Shown in pieces: positions 23,359 to 33,800 of a stretch of 64,000 nt of DNA. Position numbers and translations under genes: made by a program. The DNA lies in the NCBI RefSeq assembly GCF_040436345.1, contig NC_133219.1, forward strand, positions 23,596,709-23,660,708. The letters run 5' to 3'. Positions within the stretch are counted from its first letter, which is position 1. Each line of letters begins with the position of its first letter. The notes beneath the pieces were generated by a model. That model was given only the letters and a program-made list of their open reading frames with translations. It was not told the DNA's origin and searched no databases. This DNA is from Pagrus major. Taxonomy: Eukaryota; Chordata; Actinopteri; Spariformes; Sparidae.

Positions 23359-25866
23359 GTGAATAGGTAATGGTTCTTTGTAAAATAATATTAAAAGAAT
23401 GTAAATAATAATAATTGAAACTTACAGCTGACGTAGTTCAAAACACGACTCTTCTTGCCTGTTGAATCTCTGCAGCTGAGTGTGAGAAATTTAATGGCTC
23501 TTTGTGGGATGGTCAGGTTGACCACAGTGATAGCCTTGACCCTGGCTCCAACACTGATAGGAGTGTGCTGGTTGTTATCGAAGGTAATGTTGGTGATATC
23601 GAGTCCTCTTGGGGGAACACAGCAGAACATGGCACTGGTGCCCTCTCTCAGCACCCTCTGGTAAGGGAACATCTCGGTCTTATCCTTTGCGTGGACTCCT
23701 GCAGGTCACAGAGTGCTACAACCTTCACTCACTGCCATCTCTATTTGACTGTTTCCAAATTGTCTTGATGCTCAATGAACAAAAACCTTAGGTTGCTATT
23801 TTTGGCCCTCCTGAATCCATCAGCATTTAGTGTGGAAAGCTCAGCCCACTGCCATCAATTTTGAAAACTCCCCAAACCCCCCAAAACCTTGGGATGATTT
23901 TAGATTCTCCTATTAAATTTGCCAAACAGATCAATTCTGTGGTGAGAGGCAGCCTTTTCAAACTAGCCTTAGCAAAGGCTAAACGATTCTTTTCATTTGA
24001 AGATGCTAAAAACGTAATCAATGGCCTTTTGACCTCCCTCATTGATGACTGTAATTCCCTGTACATGGGAGTGAGCCAGTCTTCCCTCTCACATCTGCAG
24101 TGTGTGATGATCGCTGCTGGGAGGTTTTTAACTGGTTCCCATAAGCGTGAGCATATTTCCCCTGTACTTGCCTCCCTCCACCGGCTCCCTGACAGTTTTC
24201 ATTTTGTTCATGTCAAAGTTTTTAAAGCACTCCGTGGTTTGGCACCCTCTTGTTTATCTGATCTTTTAATTCCCTAAACCCCATCAAGACCACTCAGGTC
24301 CTCTGACGGATCACATCTGCTCATCCCTCTGGCTCGGCAGAAGCTCAAGGGCAACTGCGCATTCTCTGTTACAGGCCCTGAGCTGTGGAGCAAACTGCCC
24401 CGCCACATCAGATCCGCCACCTCTACCGAGTTATTCAAAGACCCACCTCTTTTCCTCCTTCTGATCAATCTTAAGCTGCTATTACTTAATGGGCTCTCAA
24501 AATGGTTGTTTTTATACTAGTTTTTCCATCACTCAGGGACTTTATCTTGAACATTTATCTTTCCTTTTCTACCTCATTTTCTTTTGCCATTGTTTGTAAA
24601 CCGTTTTGGTCAACGTATATGTCGTTTTAAATGTGCTATAGAAATACATTTTGACTCATCTTGACCTGACATTTAGTTTTAGTTTTGAACATTTTATAAC
24701 ACACATTAAAACTTAACACAATTGGCCAATTTAAACGCATGATTTCAAACGTCTGCGCTTGAATGTGACTGTTTTTCGTTGCGTTTTGTTTGCTCCCTCC
24801 TTGACCATTTCTCATGTGTATTTATTCTGTTTTAAATGTACTATTACTATCAGTGAAAATGAGGGTATGACCTCAATGCTTTTTCAAGATTTGATTAAAT
24901 AAAGATAATTATAATGCCACCACAGATTCTGAATAACAATGTAACCCATCCAAACGGGTCACATTGTGCATTGCAACATACATTTGCAAAGATTGCAACG
25001 GACCAGTAGCGGTTGAGCAACAATGATATAAAGATTGGTGAAAGGGAAGATAAAACAGATGGAGAGCTCCCTCACACTGATAGAACGGAAACTGGTGCTT
25101 CTTTGATGTCACGATCTTATCAGTGAAACTGTGAGAAACTGATCTGAACTTTTCTGTTTGGTTTGGTTTTACTCATGCACTTATAAATGCATATAAGAGT
25201 CATGGTACAGCAGCATCATCTCACCACAGTTGGTCCTCCAGCTGCTCCACGGACTTGGGAAAGACTGGTTATAGAAACGTCGAATCCTGACTGAGTGATC
25301 GACACACTCCAGAGGCAGATCGGAGGTCCATGTCCACGTGTATTCGTCTGAATCCAAGGAAAGTAAACTCACATTTCTCTGGAATAAAAACAAGGAAAAA
25401 TAGTATATACATTTCACAGTTTATCAGCATAGTAAATGCAGTCAAAAGTGGAATAATCAATACTATAAAGTAATTGAAATGCAACTACATAAGGATCCTT
25501 TAAACAACATGAAATCCAGGCAGCAGTACTCACACTGTAAATAACGGTGTGGTTTTCGGTGCGGCCGATCTGGACCTCATAAACGTCGCCAGCTAAGCCA
25601 CTGTGGTTTACCAGCCAGCTCACCATGAGGGTTTGCTTGTCACTGATAGCCTGCAGATGACTGATGCTCGGCCTTGGCAGCTGCCAAACTGTCACATGGT
25701 GCATGTAATGTATTTGAGGTTACAGGGCATATTTGAAGAGTTTTGAAAAGTGGGAGAATTTAAGTGAATCAAACTCACCAGTCTCCGAGCAGAATCCACT
25801 TTGACCCTCAAAAAGTATCAGATAAAACCCAAGCAGGTTTATCAAGAGTATTCTGAAACTTATCAT
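17609..25866 (-). CDS. osmr: Oncostatin M/LIF receptor-like gp130-family cytokine receptor (17 exons, 893 aa)
   Basis: A type I receptor predicted to bind an IL-6-family cytokine and signal through JAK/STAT. Exons (transcript order): 25866-25779, 25688-25534, 25378-25225, 23698-23426, 23276-23147, 22346-22198, 22021-21888, 21796-21655, 21546-21461, 21335-21116, 20719-20546, 20464-20363, 19544-19386, 19250-19098, 19008-18903, 18809-18728, 17983-17609; the frame is unbroken. Order: signal peptide (1 to about 25); one half cytokine-binding module with TSDLPLEC and a WSxWS-like PSPWSSW (30-133); Ig-like domain (134-223); full cytokine-binding module ending WGEWT (224-408); three fibronectin III domains (409-706); membrane helix (about 720-738); 152-residue tail. 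The single half-module before the Ig domain is the OSMR layout, and the GYSQE and LPLEC motifs also fit. LIFR-like is the alternative name. A weak-Kozak upstream ATG (25908) would add 14 residues. Confidence 0.88.
22740..22820. repeat. Dispersed fish repeat, copy 2
   Basis: Intronic copy of the repeat seen at 15320-15405, sharing the core GCTGACCAATCAGAGCAGAC and the 'ggagggaggccttaaagaga' end. It lies between receptor exons 22346-22198 and 23276-23147 and has no coding content. Confidence 0.65.
22973..23003. repeat. (GAAAA)n short tandem repeat
   Basis: Five to six AAAGAG/AAAAG units in a receptor intron. Confidence 0.8.
23297..23355. repeat. (CA)n microsatellite in a receptor intron
   Basis: About 29 CA units begin roughly 20 bp upstream (in transcript sense) of the acceptor for the exon at 23276-23147. 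On the transcript strand this is a (TG)n tract abutting the 3' splice site, where length changes could alter exon inclusion. Confidence 0.95.
23850..24668 (+). mobile_element. LINE (L2/CR1-like) 3' fragment with reverse-transcriptase C-terminal remnant
   Basis: On the plus strand, antisense to the receptor gene, the frame from about 23861 to 24277 reads like the ORF2 C-terminus of fish L2-type elements: LGMILDS, INSVVRGSLF, IDDCNSLYMGVSQSSL, HKREHISPVLASLHRLP and LRGLAPSCLSDLL. Matching but frame-disrupted sequence runs on to 'gagctgtggagcaaactgcc' and 'ttcaaagacccacctc'. The 3' end is a short tail of 'gctatagaaatacattttgactcatcttgacctgac', typical of these elements. It is 5'-truncated, lacks the RT catalytic core and endonuclease, and is inactive. 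It lies in the 1.5-kb intron after the first extracellular domain. Confidence 0.8.
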
Positions 25867-25899
25867 CCTCCTGATCGAAGCAGAATCAGTGATGTGCTG

Positions 25900-26937
25900 G
25901 TCATGCACTGCTCACACTAACTGAAAGTCTCATGAGTCAATGGGTAATGGCAGCCTGCTGACTATTACTGCATGAGCATTGCGTAATAATACAACATGAG
26001 AGGTGTGAATATAAAAGTGATGTTTGCAAAAAAAAAAAAAAAAACACAAATGTTCGCCACAATAATTTTATATACAGCACAATATCAATATGGCACATCA
26101 CAGTTCAGATTACAAGATTACAAGAGAACACATATCAAACAAAATATCATTAATGTCGACAGTGCATGAAGCAATTTACACACAATAAATTATCAGACAA
26201 CGAGGTGAACAGAAAACATTCTTTACACAAATCACTTACAGTATCAGATAGCAAGATTTTTGGCACTTAAGTGAGAAAAATAATAACAGGAATATAAGTT
26301 CCTCTTCCAACATAGTGTGCATAGGTAGCCTTTCCATAAAACTATACATATATTTAATATTTATACAATGATGTCAGTATATTTCTACGTCTTTAAGATG
26401 CTCACAATCCCTTATAAATATTAATTAAAATCACGTAGCACTCTATACATAGTTTGGGGAAGGGCTCGATTGGCTTCTCAAATATTTTCTTTTAAGTGCT
26501 CAAATAACAGCAACACACACTTCTGTCCTGATTTCCTGCTACTTTAGGTCCCAGTGTTCGGGGCACAAAAGTACCTCTGCCATCAAACAAGTGCAACGGA
26601 TACTAAAAAAAATCGTAGAAGTAAAAACATGGGGAGTACGAGTATAAAAGCTGATTTATAAAGAATTTCTTTGCTAAAAGGCACGATGGTTTCATCACAC
26701 AGGAAGAAAATGATTCATGGCCGCCACATACACTGATAAAGGCACGTGTACTGTATCTGTGGAGACTTCCTCCCTGCAACTATTCCCCTTACATTCGGTT
26801 CTTAATTCAATGTGTAACCATCACATTAACATGGGTGCAACGAGTACATACACAAACACATAAAAGCAACAGATATATCATTGTCGGTCCAGTTTTATGT
26901 CAGGCAGCTTGCATTGCTCGTTTCTTTGTAACGATTT
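25900..26937 (-). other. arhgef28 3' UTR and receptor promoter region
   Basis: About 1.07 kb separates the arhgef28 stop from the receptor ATG, both on the minus strand. It must hold the arhgef28 3' end and the receptor promoter and 5' UTR. An ATTAAA-type signal reads at 26358-26353, and a 17-nt A-run lies at 26026-26043. No coding sequence is seen. Confidence 0.45.
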
Positions 26938-29900
26938 TCAGAGATAAACAATGTTCTCCTCGCCTGCCTCCTCCCCGTTCTGTCCTTCCAGGGAGAGGTA
27001 AGCCTGCGGGGGGAGGAGGGGGGTAAGAGAGGGAGACGAGGAGTAGTCGTCCTCATAAAGTCCTGTGACCTCTGACCTCCAGGGACCTGCCCGTCGCCTG
27101 TCCAATGATGGGCTGAAGTCTGCTAGAAGGAGAATGAGGAAAAAAACGCTTTAGGAAAAGATCTAACTTTCTCTGTGTGCCCAGTATAGGATGCAATTGA
27201 TCAATATGGCTGCATGTCTTTGTATGCTGTTCAGGAACCTCATTACAGAAACTTCATGTGTCTAAAATCCTACCGAATATAGGGAAGGATTATGGGAGGA
27301 ACTTACTGTTGTTGGTCCTTTGTGGCTGTGCAGTGACCCTGCTGCTGAAGGGGTGGATGGAGTCATTCAGAGGTTGGGTGCAGCTGTGGTTGTTACTGTA
27401 GTTTGGGTATGTGTGACTGTCTGGAGGGTGTTTGCTGTGTGCCTGGCTCAGCAGGGTGTTGAGGCTGTTGTAGAGGCTGGCACTGAGGCCAAGGTTGGCG
27501 GTGTAGCCGGAGCTGTGCAGAGGGCCGTCTGGGTTCTTCCTCGGCACAGAGAGCAGCTGGTGCTGGTTGTTGTTGGCGGGCTGGTGGAGGTGGTTCTGCT
27601 GGAGGGAGGCGAGTAAAGCCGACTCGTTCTCGTACACCGAGCAGCTACCATCCAGGCTGCCAGAGCGGCTGTGATTAGACACCTGGGACATTGAAACATA
27701 ATTAAAAAACACCAGAGCAGACATTTTCATCTTCACACCCCGTATTCCTCACCTCCACATGCCTGTCTCTGCTCCCTCCCTCATTTTCTTACCTTGTATC
27801 CATCCAGTGGTATCGTAACAGGCAGGCTACTCTGGCGGTTGTGCCTCCAGCTCTGCAGTAGCCTTTGCTGGGCTTCAATCTTCTCCTTCTCCCTCTCCAC
27901 ACTCCTCTGGCCCTCCCTCAGTCGCTCTAGATTTTGCTGATACTCCAACATCTGAGCCTCCAGCTCCTCGCGCTCGCAACGCAGCCGCTCGGCCTCCAGG
28001 AGGCACTGCTGCTCTCGCTGCTCCAGCACATTCTCCTGCTCACTCTGGAAACACATAGAAGATGTACATCAGAAAGTGCAACCACTTATTATCTCCTCCT
28101 GTGGTTATGATACTTTCTACAGTACCATTGGGGTGACTTTGAACATGTTTTACAGAGTATTAGATTCAAAACGGTTCACAGTTTTATGTGAGGTATATAC
28201 GAGTAATTACAAGAAACCAGATAGCTTTACGTACAAACAGAAACTCCCACACACGTTTAAAGGAAAATGATGTTGCAACATTTTATCATGAAATACCATC
28301 TGACCTTCACGGCACAGGAAGTACTAAAGATAACTAAGAGAGGTGAATTCACGGGTCACAGGTTCTGTTGATCTGTGACAGCCCCCACCTTTTATTTCAT
28401 GGAAATCGAATTATAATCTGTATGACTCTCTCTTATTTAGTCGAGGGTAAAGCCCTTTCAAATGGTGTTTTTAAAAAAATGATTTCTATTTAAAAGCTCG
28501 GATTTGGATGTGATATGAGAAACTAGCACAGACATATGGGTAAGGCCTTAGTTAACCACAAGATTTCAGTGAGACAAATGAGAGAAAATCAGCATGAGGT
28601 TTACCTGTTGTTTCTCTCTGGCCAGACACTCTTTGTCCCAGCGCTGCTGCTCCTGTTTCAGCTTCACATGGAGTTTCTGCACCTCATCCACTTCTTCTTT
28701 CTTTCTCTCTACACCCTTCTTATCTACTTCCTCTTTCTTCTTATCAATGCTCCTCTGCCTTTCCTGCTCCTGGATAACAACAGAAACCAGTTTAAACTTT
28801 CTGTCATTATTTAAAAAAAGAGGCAACTGAAGTCTGACTTCCTCTGAACATTGATCTGCTAGTATAGGCCTGCATGTAGTGAAGATATTTATTTCAACAA
28901 GATTATCATGTGACTGATACCAGACTGTTTTGGAGGGAGGTGATCGTCCGGAGCTGAGGTCTTTCTCCTTCCAGGAGAAGGAGTTTCTGGACTTCATGGC
29001 AGCTGTCCTGGAGGGTAACGGCAGCCTGCCAACACAAGGAGGAGACAACTGATCACACACCTGTGTAACATAATCATTCTCAATTTAGCGATGGTGGACC
29101 ATTTGATCAACCAGTATCTTGATAATTGAATCTGAATCATTTCGAACCCCCTACGAATCTGTTAAAATGTAAATTTCTAAAAAGTTGTAAACATAAATCT
29201 TTATAAAGGAAATTCAATGGACTAAAACACAGTTATTATAGACAGATTATATATTTGCTATTCAGCTAAATTAAAACTTTACTGTTTTGTTTTCTCATAT
29301 AATACATTTAACAAAAAAGAGAGAGCAGATGGATCACAAATTAAAAGGTGAAAGAAACAAGATTTTTAAGGATTCAAAATAGAAGCATATGTCAGAAACC
29401 AACCCAAGTAATACACGCATATTTATTATCATTTTGTATTTAATGTGAATCCTGCCCTTTCACAAAGCCAAACATCCACTTGTGTATTCAGTCACAGATG
29501 TGAAACCTGCTCACCTGCAGACTATAGAGAAGCTGAGTCAGACTCTGGACGCTCTCTGCAACCTATAGAAAACTGTGTTACTACAGACGAACAGTAGTGC
29601 ATATTCATTTTATTAACACTGCTCATGGGGAACTACAGCAGTCGAACCTTTAACAAAGTCCCTTTGTTGTCTCCTCTTCTCAGCTCGACAGCAGAGCTCC
29701 ACAGCGCACTGTCCAGCCCCGTCAGCTCGCTGTCTGATCCAAGAGAGGTGGAGCTCATACTGAGCGTGCTCAGATAATCCGCTGTGGCAACAGGAACAGA
29801 AGAGAGGGCCCAGGTCAATGTGACTGCCTGGCCTGCACATATTAGGGGATGCGGTTCACCCATTTTGAAGTAGTATCGTCACAAAATGACATTCAGATAT

Positions 29901-30875
29901 TCAGTGTATGTTTGTGACTCACGTTCAGAGGGAGACTCCTGGATGCTGCTGCCGTGGCTGTTGTAGCTGCAGCCCTCTGGTCCTCGGACAGGAGAGCTTT
30001 GACTTTGTACAGAGAGGCCATCACGAGCCTGCAGGATGGTGATCAGGTTCTCTGCTGCAGAGGAAGCAAATATCTTTTAAAACTCATGAACAAGACTTCT
30101 GTGAACAATTCTGGCTATCCAATGCTAACCATGACAACAACATAAACCTACAGTTTGCCATATAACTTGTATGTTATATGTTGTGTGTTGTTTTTCCTTT
30201 CCTACTTTGAAAGCTGCCTCTCACTTGATTGAAAGTCTTGCACACTGTCACAAGAGCTTTCTCTTATTTTAGTTCACGCTGAGTTGAGCTATGCAAGGAC
30301 ATCACTAAACTCAACACACAGATAAGAATGATAAAGGCGCAAGTTGTCCAGCCCCAAAAGACCTTTTTGTATAGCAGATATCTTGACTTTGTGAGAGACT
30401 AATAAAATTACCTAATAAAATTAATGATTGCATCATTTCACTTAAGTGTCCCTGGAAGCTCTAACACAGTTTGTACTCACTCCTTCAACAGGGGACCTGA
30501 AAATTGCCAAAGTAAATGGTGTGCAGCCATTGTTAATGTTTTAAGTGTTGCTGTGCCTTTCCAGCCATGACCACGTTTTATATGAATCATGAATCATAAT
30601 CATCAGCTATCATTAGACTATAAGCATGTCCTTGTACTGATGCAAGACTGCAGCATTTGTAGCCACACAGCAGCTTCTTTTACCTTCTCTGAGAGCAGCT
30701 GTGAGCAGCGAAGAGGCCTGTCGTGGCGCCTCGCTGTCTGTGTCAGGTTGTACCAGCAGATGGCGATGTGGTACAGGCTCTGGCGAGCGGAGGGTTAACT
30801 CTGTAAGCTCGGCATAGAGCTGTAACTTCTCCTCCAGGCTGTTGCAGATTCGCTGGTCCTGACCCAACAGTGTCT
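26938..30875 (-). CDS. arhgef28: arhgef28 C-terminal exons: coiled coil and tail
   Basis: Exons 30875-30684, 30054-29923, 29781-29648, 29562-29515, 29025-28921, 28769-28605, 28044-27793, 27682-27307 and 27122-26938. [12 protein letters not shown] matches human IQNLTRLLYSLQ. The next three exons form a long Glu/Gln/Lys/Arg-rich coiled coil ending [21 protein letters not shown] low-complexity Asn/His/Gln/Ser segment (exon 27682-27307) follows, and the stop TGA is at 26940-26938 after ENIVYL. The acceptor at 30055 is a tandem CAGCAG, so one alanine may be variable. In mammals this end binds RNA, FAK and JIP-1. Confidence 0.95.
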
Positions 30876-33800
30876 CTACACAAAACAAACACAAAGATTA
30901 GGACTTCTTCATGGCTCTATGAGAGAATGATGAAGATGATGATGATGATAAACTGATTAAAAGTTGACTGGGAAAACCTGAAATGTTTTCTTACCTTGGA
31001 ACTTTGTTATCTTCTGAACTCTCACTTCTGCTGCTCGCCTGGCCTCCTCTGTCTCAGCACTCCGCTCCTCCTCCTCCTCTTCCTCAGGACAACTGCCAGG
31101 TGGACCAGTAGGTTAGATAATGAGTAACACACACACATGCACACATTAACCAGACACACACACAGATTTTGAATAGAAGCTCTGACATATAAACACTTGC
31201 AGAAACAAACACTGTCTACTTGACACACACACCTCTCTACAGCTTGTCGTATGTGCCTCATCCACGCATTCCTCTCGTCTCTGGTGTTGGTGTGAACTTC
31301 GTACATCTCTGGTCCCACTGAGGAGGCGGAGATAAGGAACATCCCTCGCTCCTCGTTGGCTACTTCCCTAACAATGAGCTTCTGCAGAGGGATAACAGGA
31401 GGCTTCTGGTCCTGAAAAAGCAGATATAACCCATGAAGATGAGTTGAGGGATGGAGAGAAATGAACAGACAGCTGGACAAGGTGTTCTTCAGGTCAAAGC
31501 TTACCACAGCAGCAAATACAAAGCGCTGATCTTTCTCTTGTAGGAAAACCAGAACATCGGTAAGCAGGAGAGCCAAAGTGTCTAAAAAAAGAAGAAAACA
31601 AATACATGTAGATTGGTTGTCTGTTAAACTCAAAAGATCTTGTGGCGCAGATGACCACGCACACACCTTTTAGACGTCCCGTGGCAGTCTTCCAGTAGAC
31701 CAGCCCTTTATGTCGTAGATCCCTGTGTTTGCTATCCAGGTCCTGTTTGCGAAACACCTTGTCGTTCTTCAGCTTGGCGAAGCTCTTGTTCTCCAGCCGA
31801 GCCAGCACTTCCTGCAGCTCCTGACACTTCTCGTACTTACTGACAGTCAGGTCCACCACAGTGATGACGTCACGGATCTGAGCCAGGGCACTCGACAGGT
31901 CAGAGTGTTCCTGACTTCCCTCTGTTGGGGAAAACAGGCAACACAGAAATCACATTAAAATAATAATAAACTGTACAAAACACTGTTTTCCAATCAGACA
32001 GCAGAACACACACATTATGTATTCCACAGAATATGTAACAGACTTATGAGTTGCATATTTTCATGGTTTTGTTTAGGACACAGTCGAGCTGACGTACCCT
32101 GAGTGTACTGTAATATCCTCTCCAGCAGCACTGGGTACTTGGTGATGCGCTGAGTGACCAGCAGGATGAATTCTGGCACCCCTCTTCGTCTGACCAGAGA
32201 ATTATTGCTCTGTTGCTGTGAGCAGAGAAGTAAACACCACAATGACGATCTCTTCAATAAGACATTTCATTGTAGAACCGTTATTTTAAATGCACAGGAG
32301 GTTCTCCTGGTTGCAGGAGCTTACTTTGACGAAGTTTTGCAGTTTTTTGTTTTGTTGCTGCAGCTCTTTGAAGACATTGACAGCCTCGGTGTGATGGCTG
32401 CAGAACTCTCCGTACACCTGCTTCATCTTCTCTGCATTTTCATCTGAGAACTGAGAAAGAGGCCGTAAGACACTGACTATTGAATATGTATCTGTGTATT
32501 CATGCGCATGAATGCACCTCCACCAACCTGCTGAAGCAGTACATCTCCAATCTGATGGATGAGGTAATTTCGGGGGTTCTCAGGTTGCGTTGCAGCCTGT
32601 CGGCGTTCCTGCAGCGCTCCAAAGAGGTTTCTGTGAAAGAGAAGCAGGGGGTCCAAGCAGGGGAAGATCCGGGCCACACTGTCCCAGTTGAGCTGCAGCT
32701 CCTCCAGCATGCCTCTCCTGAACACCTCCGACATGACCGTCAGGGTTTGTATGTGGTGCAGCTCTGTCTGCATCAGCTCTATATGGGGGCATTGAGAGTG
32801 GATTATGGGCACTGAAATAAACGTGCATGTTTACAGGTGCAGATGGTGGAAATGATGTCACTGATTGAAATAAACTTCTGTGAACAATGAGCTTACCCTG
32901 GCAAACCAATGTTTGGCTGAATCCTAGCGGAACCACAAAAGGTAAAAGTGGCCTTTTAATGGCTTCGGTAGCTAATTTTAACAAATTCCTCCAAAAAAGA
33001 CATTTGTGTAATAATCTGTCATGTGGGATTCCAACTTGGCAGTTTGCACAGTATGTCTGCCAGCTAGCAGAGCTTTTTTTAGTCATTTTGATCAAGTCTA
33101 AGCCAAGTCTCAAGTCTACATCTCTGCTAGAAAGCTATTACTGTAGCCTGAGTACTGAAAAAGTGGTTCTTTGGTTACACCCACTGAGGTTTGACTCAAT
33201 TAATGGGATCTTCTTTACAATTACAGACACAGCATGCACAGCATATAATATAAAATACTGTGTTAAGAAGAGCTGTCCCACCATAAATAACATCCTGTCG
33301 TTTAACGGTGCGCCTGTCGTGTTGCCTGCAAAAGTCCGGACTGACCGCCAGACTCCAGGACTCCACCTCAAGTCCAAGCAGGTCAGCTGACAGGTCGCTC
33401 AGTAGAGAAGCATCAACAGTATCTGCAGGAACAAAAACACAATCCACTGTACACCTTTTCTCAATTTTATGTGTGTGTATGTATGACAGATTATGATGTA
33501 AGCTCGTCTTTCTCACCCTGTGTGGTGATCGGCGGCTCTGTTGACGGGGGAGTCGCTGTGACCGGAGTTCCCTCATCAGACAATGAGCTGTTCGTGAAAG
33601 CTGTCACACTGCACTCACTGTCCGCCCCTGCTGCATCACTCAGTCGTCTGCGCAAAACAAAAATAAGTTAGATCTGAACATGGACATTTTTTAAGATGAA
33701 GGAAGGCTTCATTTACTTAAAGGGACAGTTTGCCACAAAATCAGAAATATATATTTTTCCTCTTCCCTGTAGTGCTATTTATCCATCAAGATTTTTTTTG

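Noticed and set aside
23861-24277. 138-codon open frame as an independent gene
   Set aside because: It is the reverse-transcriptase C-terminal remnant of a LINE, antisense in a receptor intron.
25867-25908. Upstream in-frame ATG for the receptor (MHDQHITD...)
   Set aside because: Weak context (T at -3) and a polar extension before the signal peptide; the ATG at 25866 has A at -3 and begins the hydrophobic leader directly. Kept as an alternative only.
27320-27616. Val-rich plus-strand open frame
   Set aside because: Antisense shadow of the Asn/His/Gln-rich arhgef28 exon 27682-27307.
28921-29060. Frame reading [20 protein letters not shown] in the exon at 29025-28921
   Set aside because: Alternative frame of a real exon; the phase-0 frame ([17 protein letters not shown]) agrees with neighbours and with human ARHGEF28.
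32480-32815. 111-codon plus-strand open frame
   Set aside because: Antisense shadow of the DH-domain exon 32778-32528.
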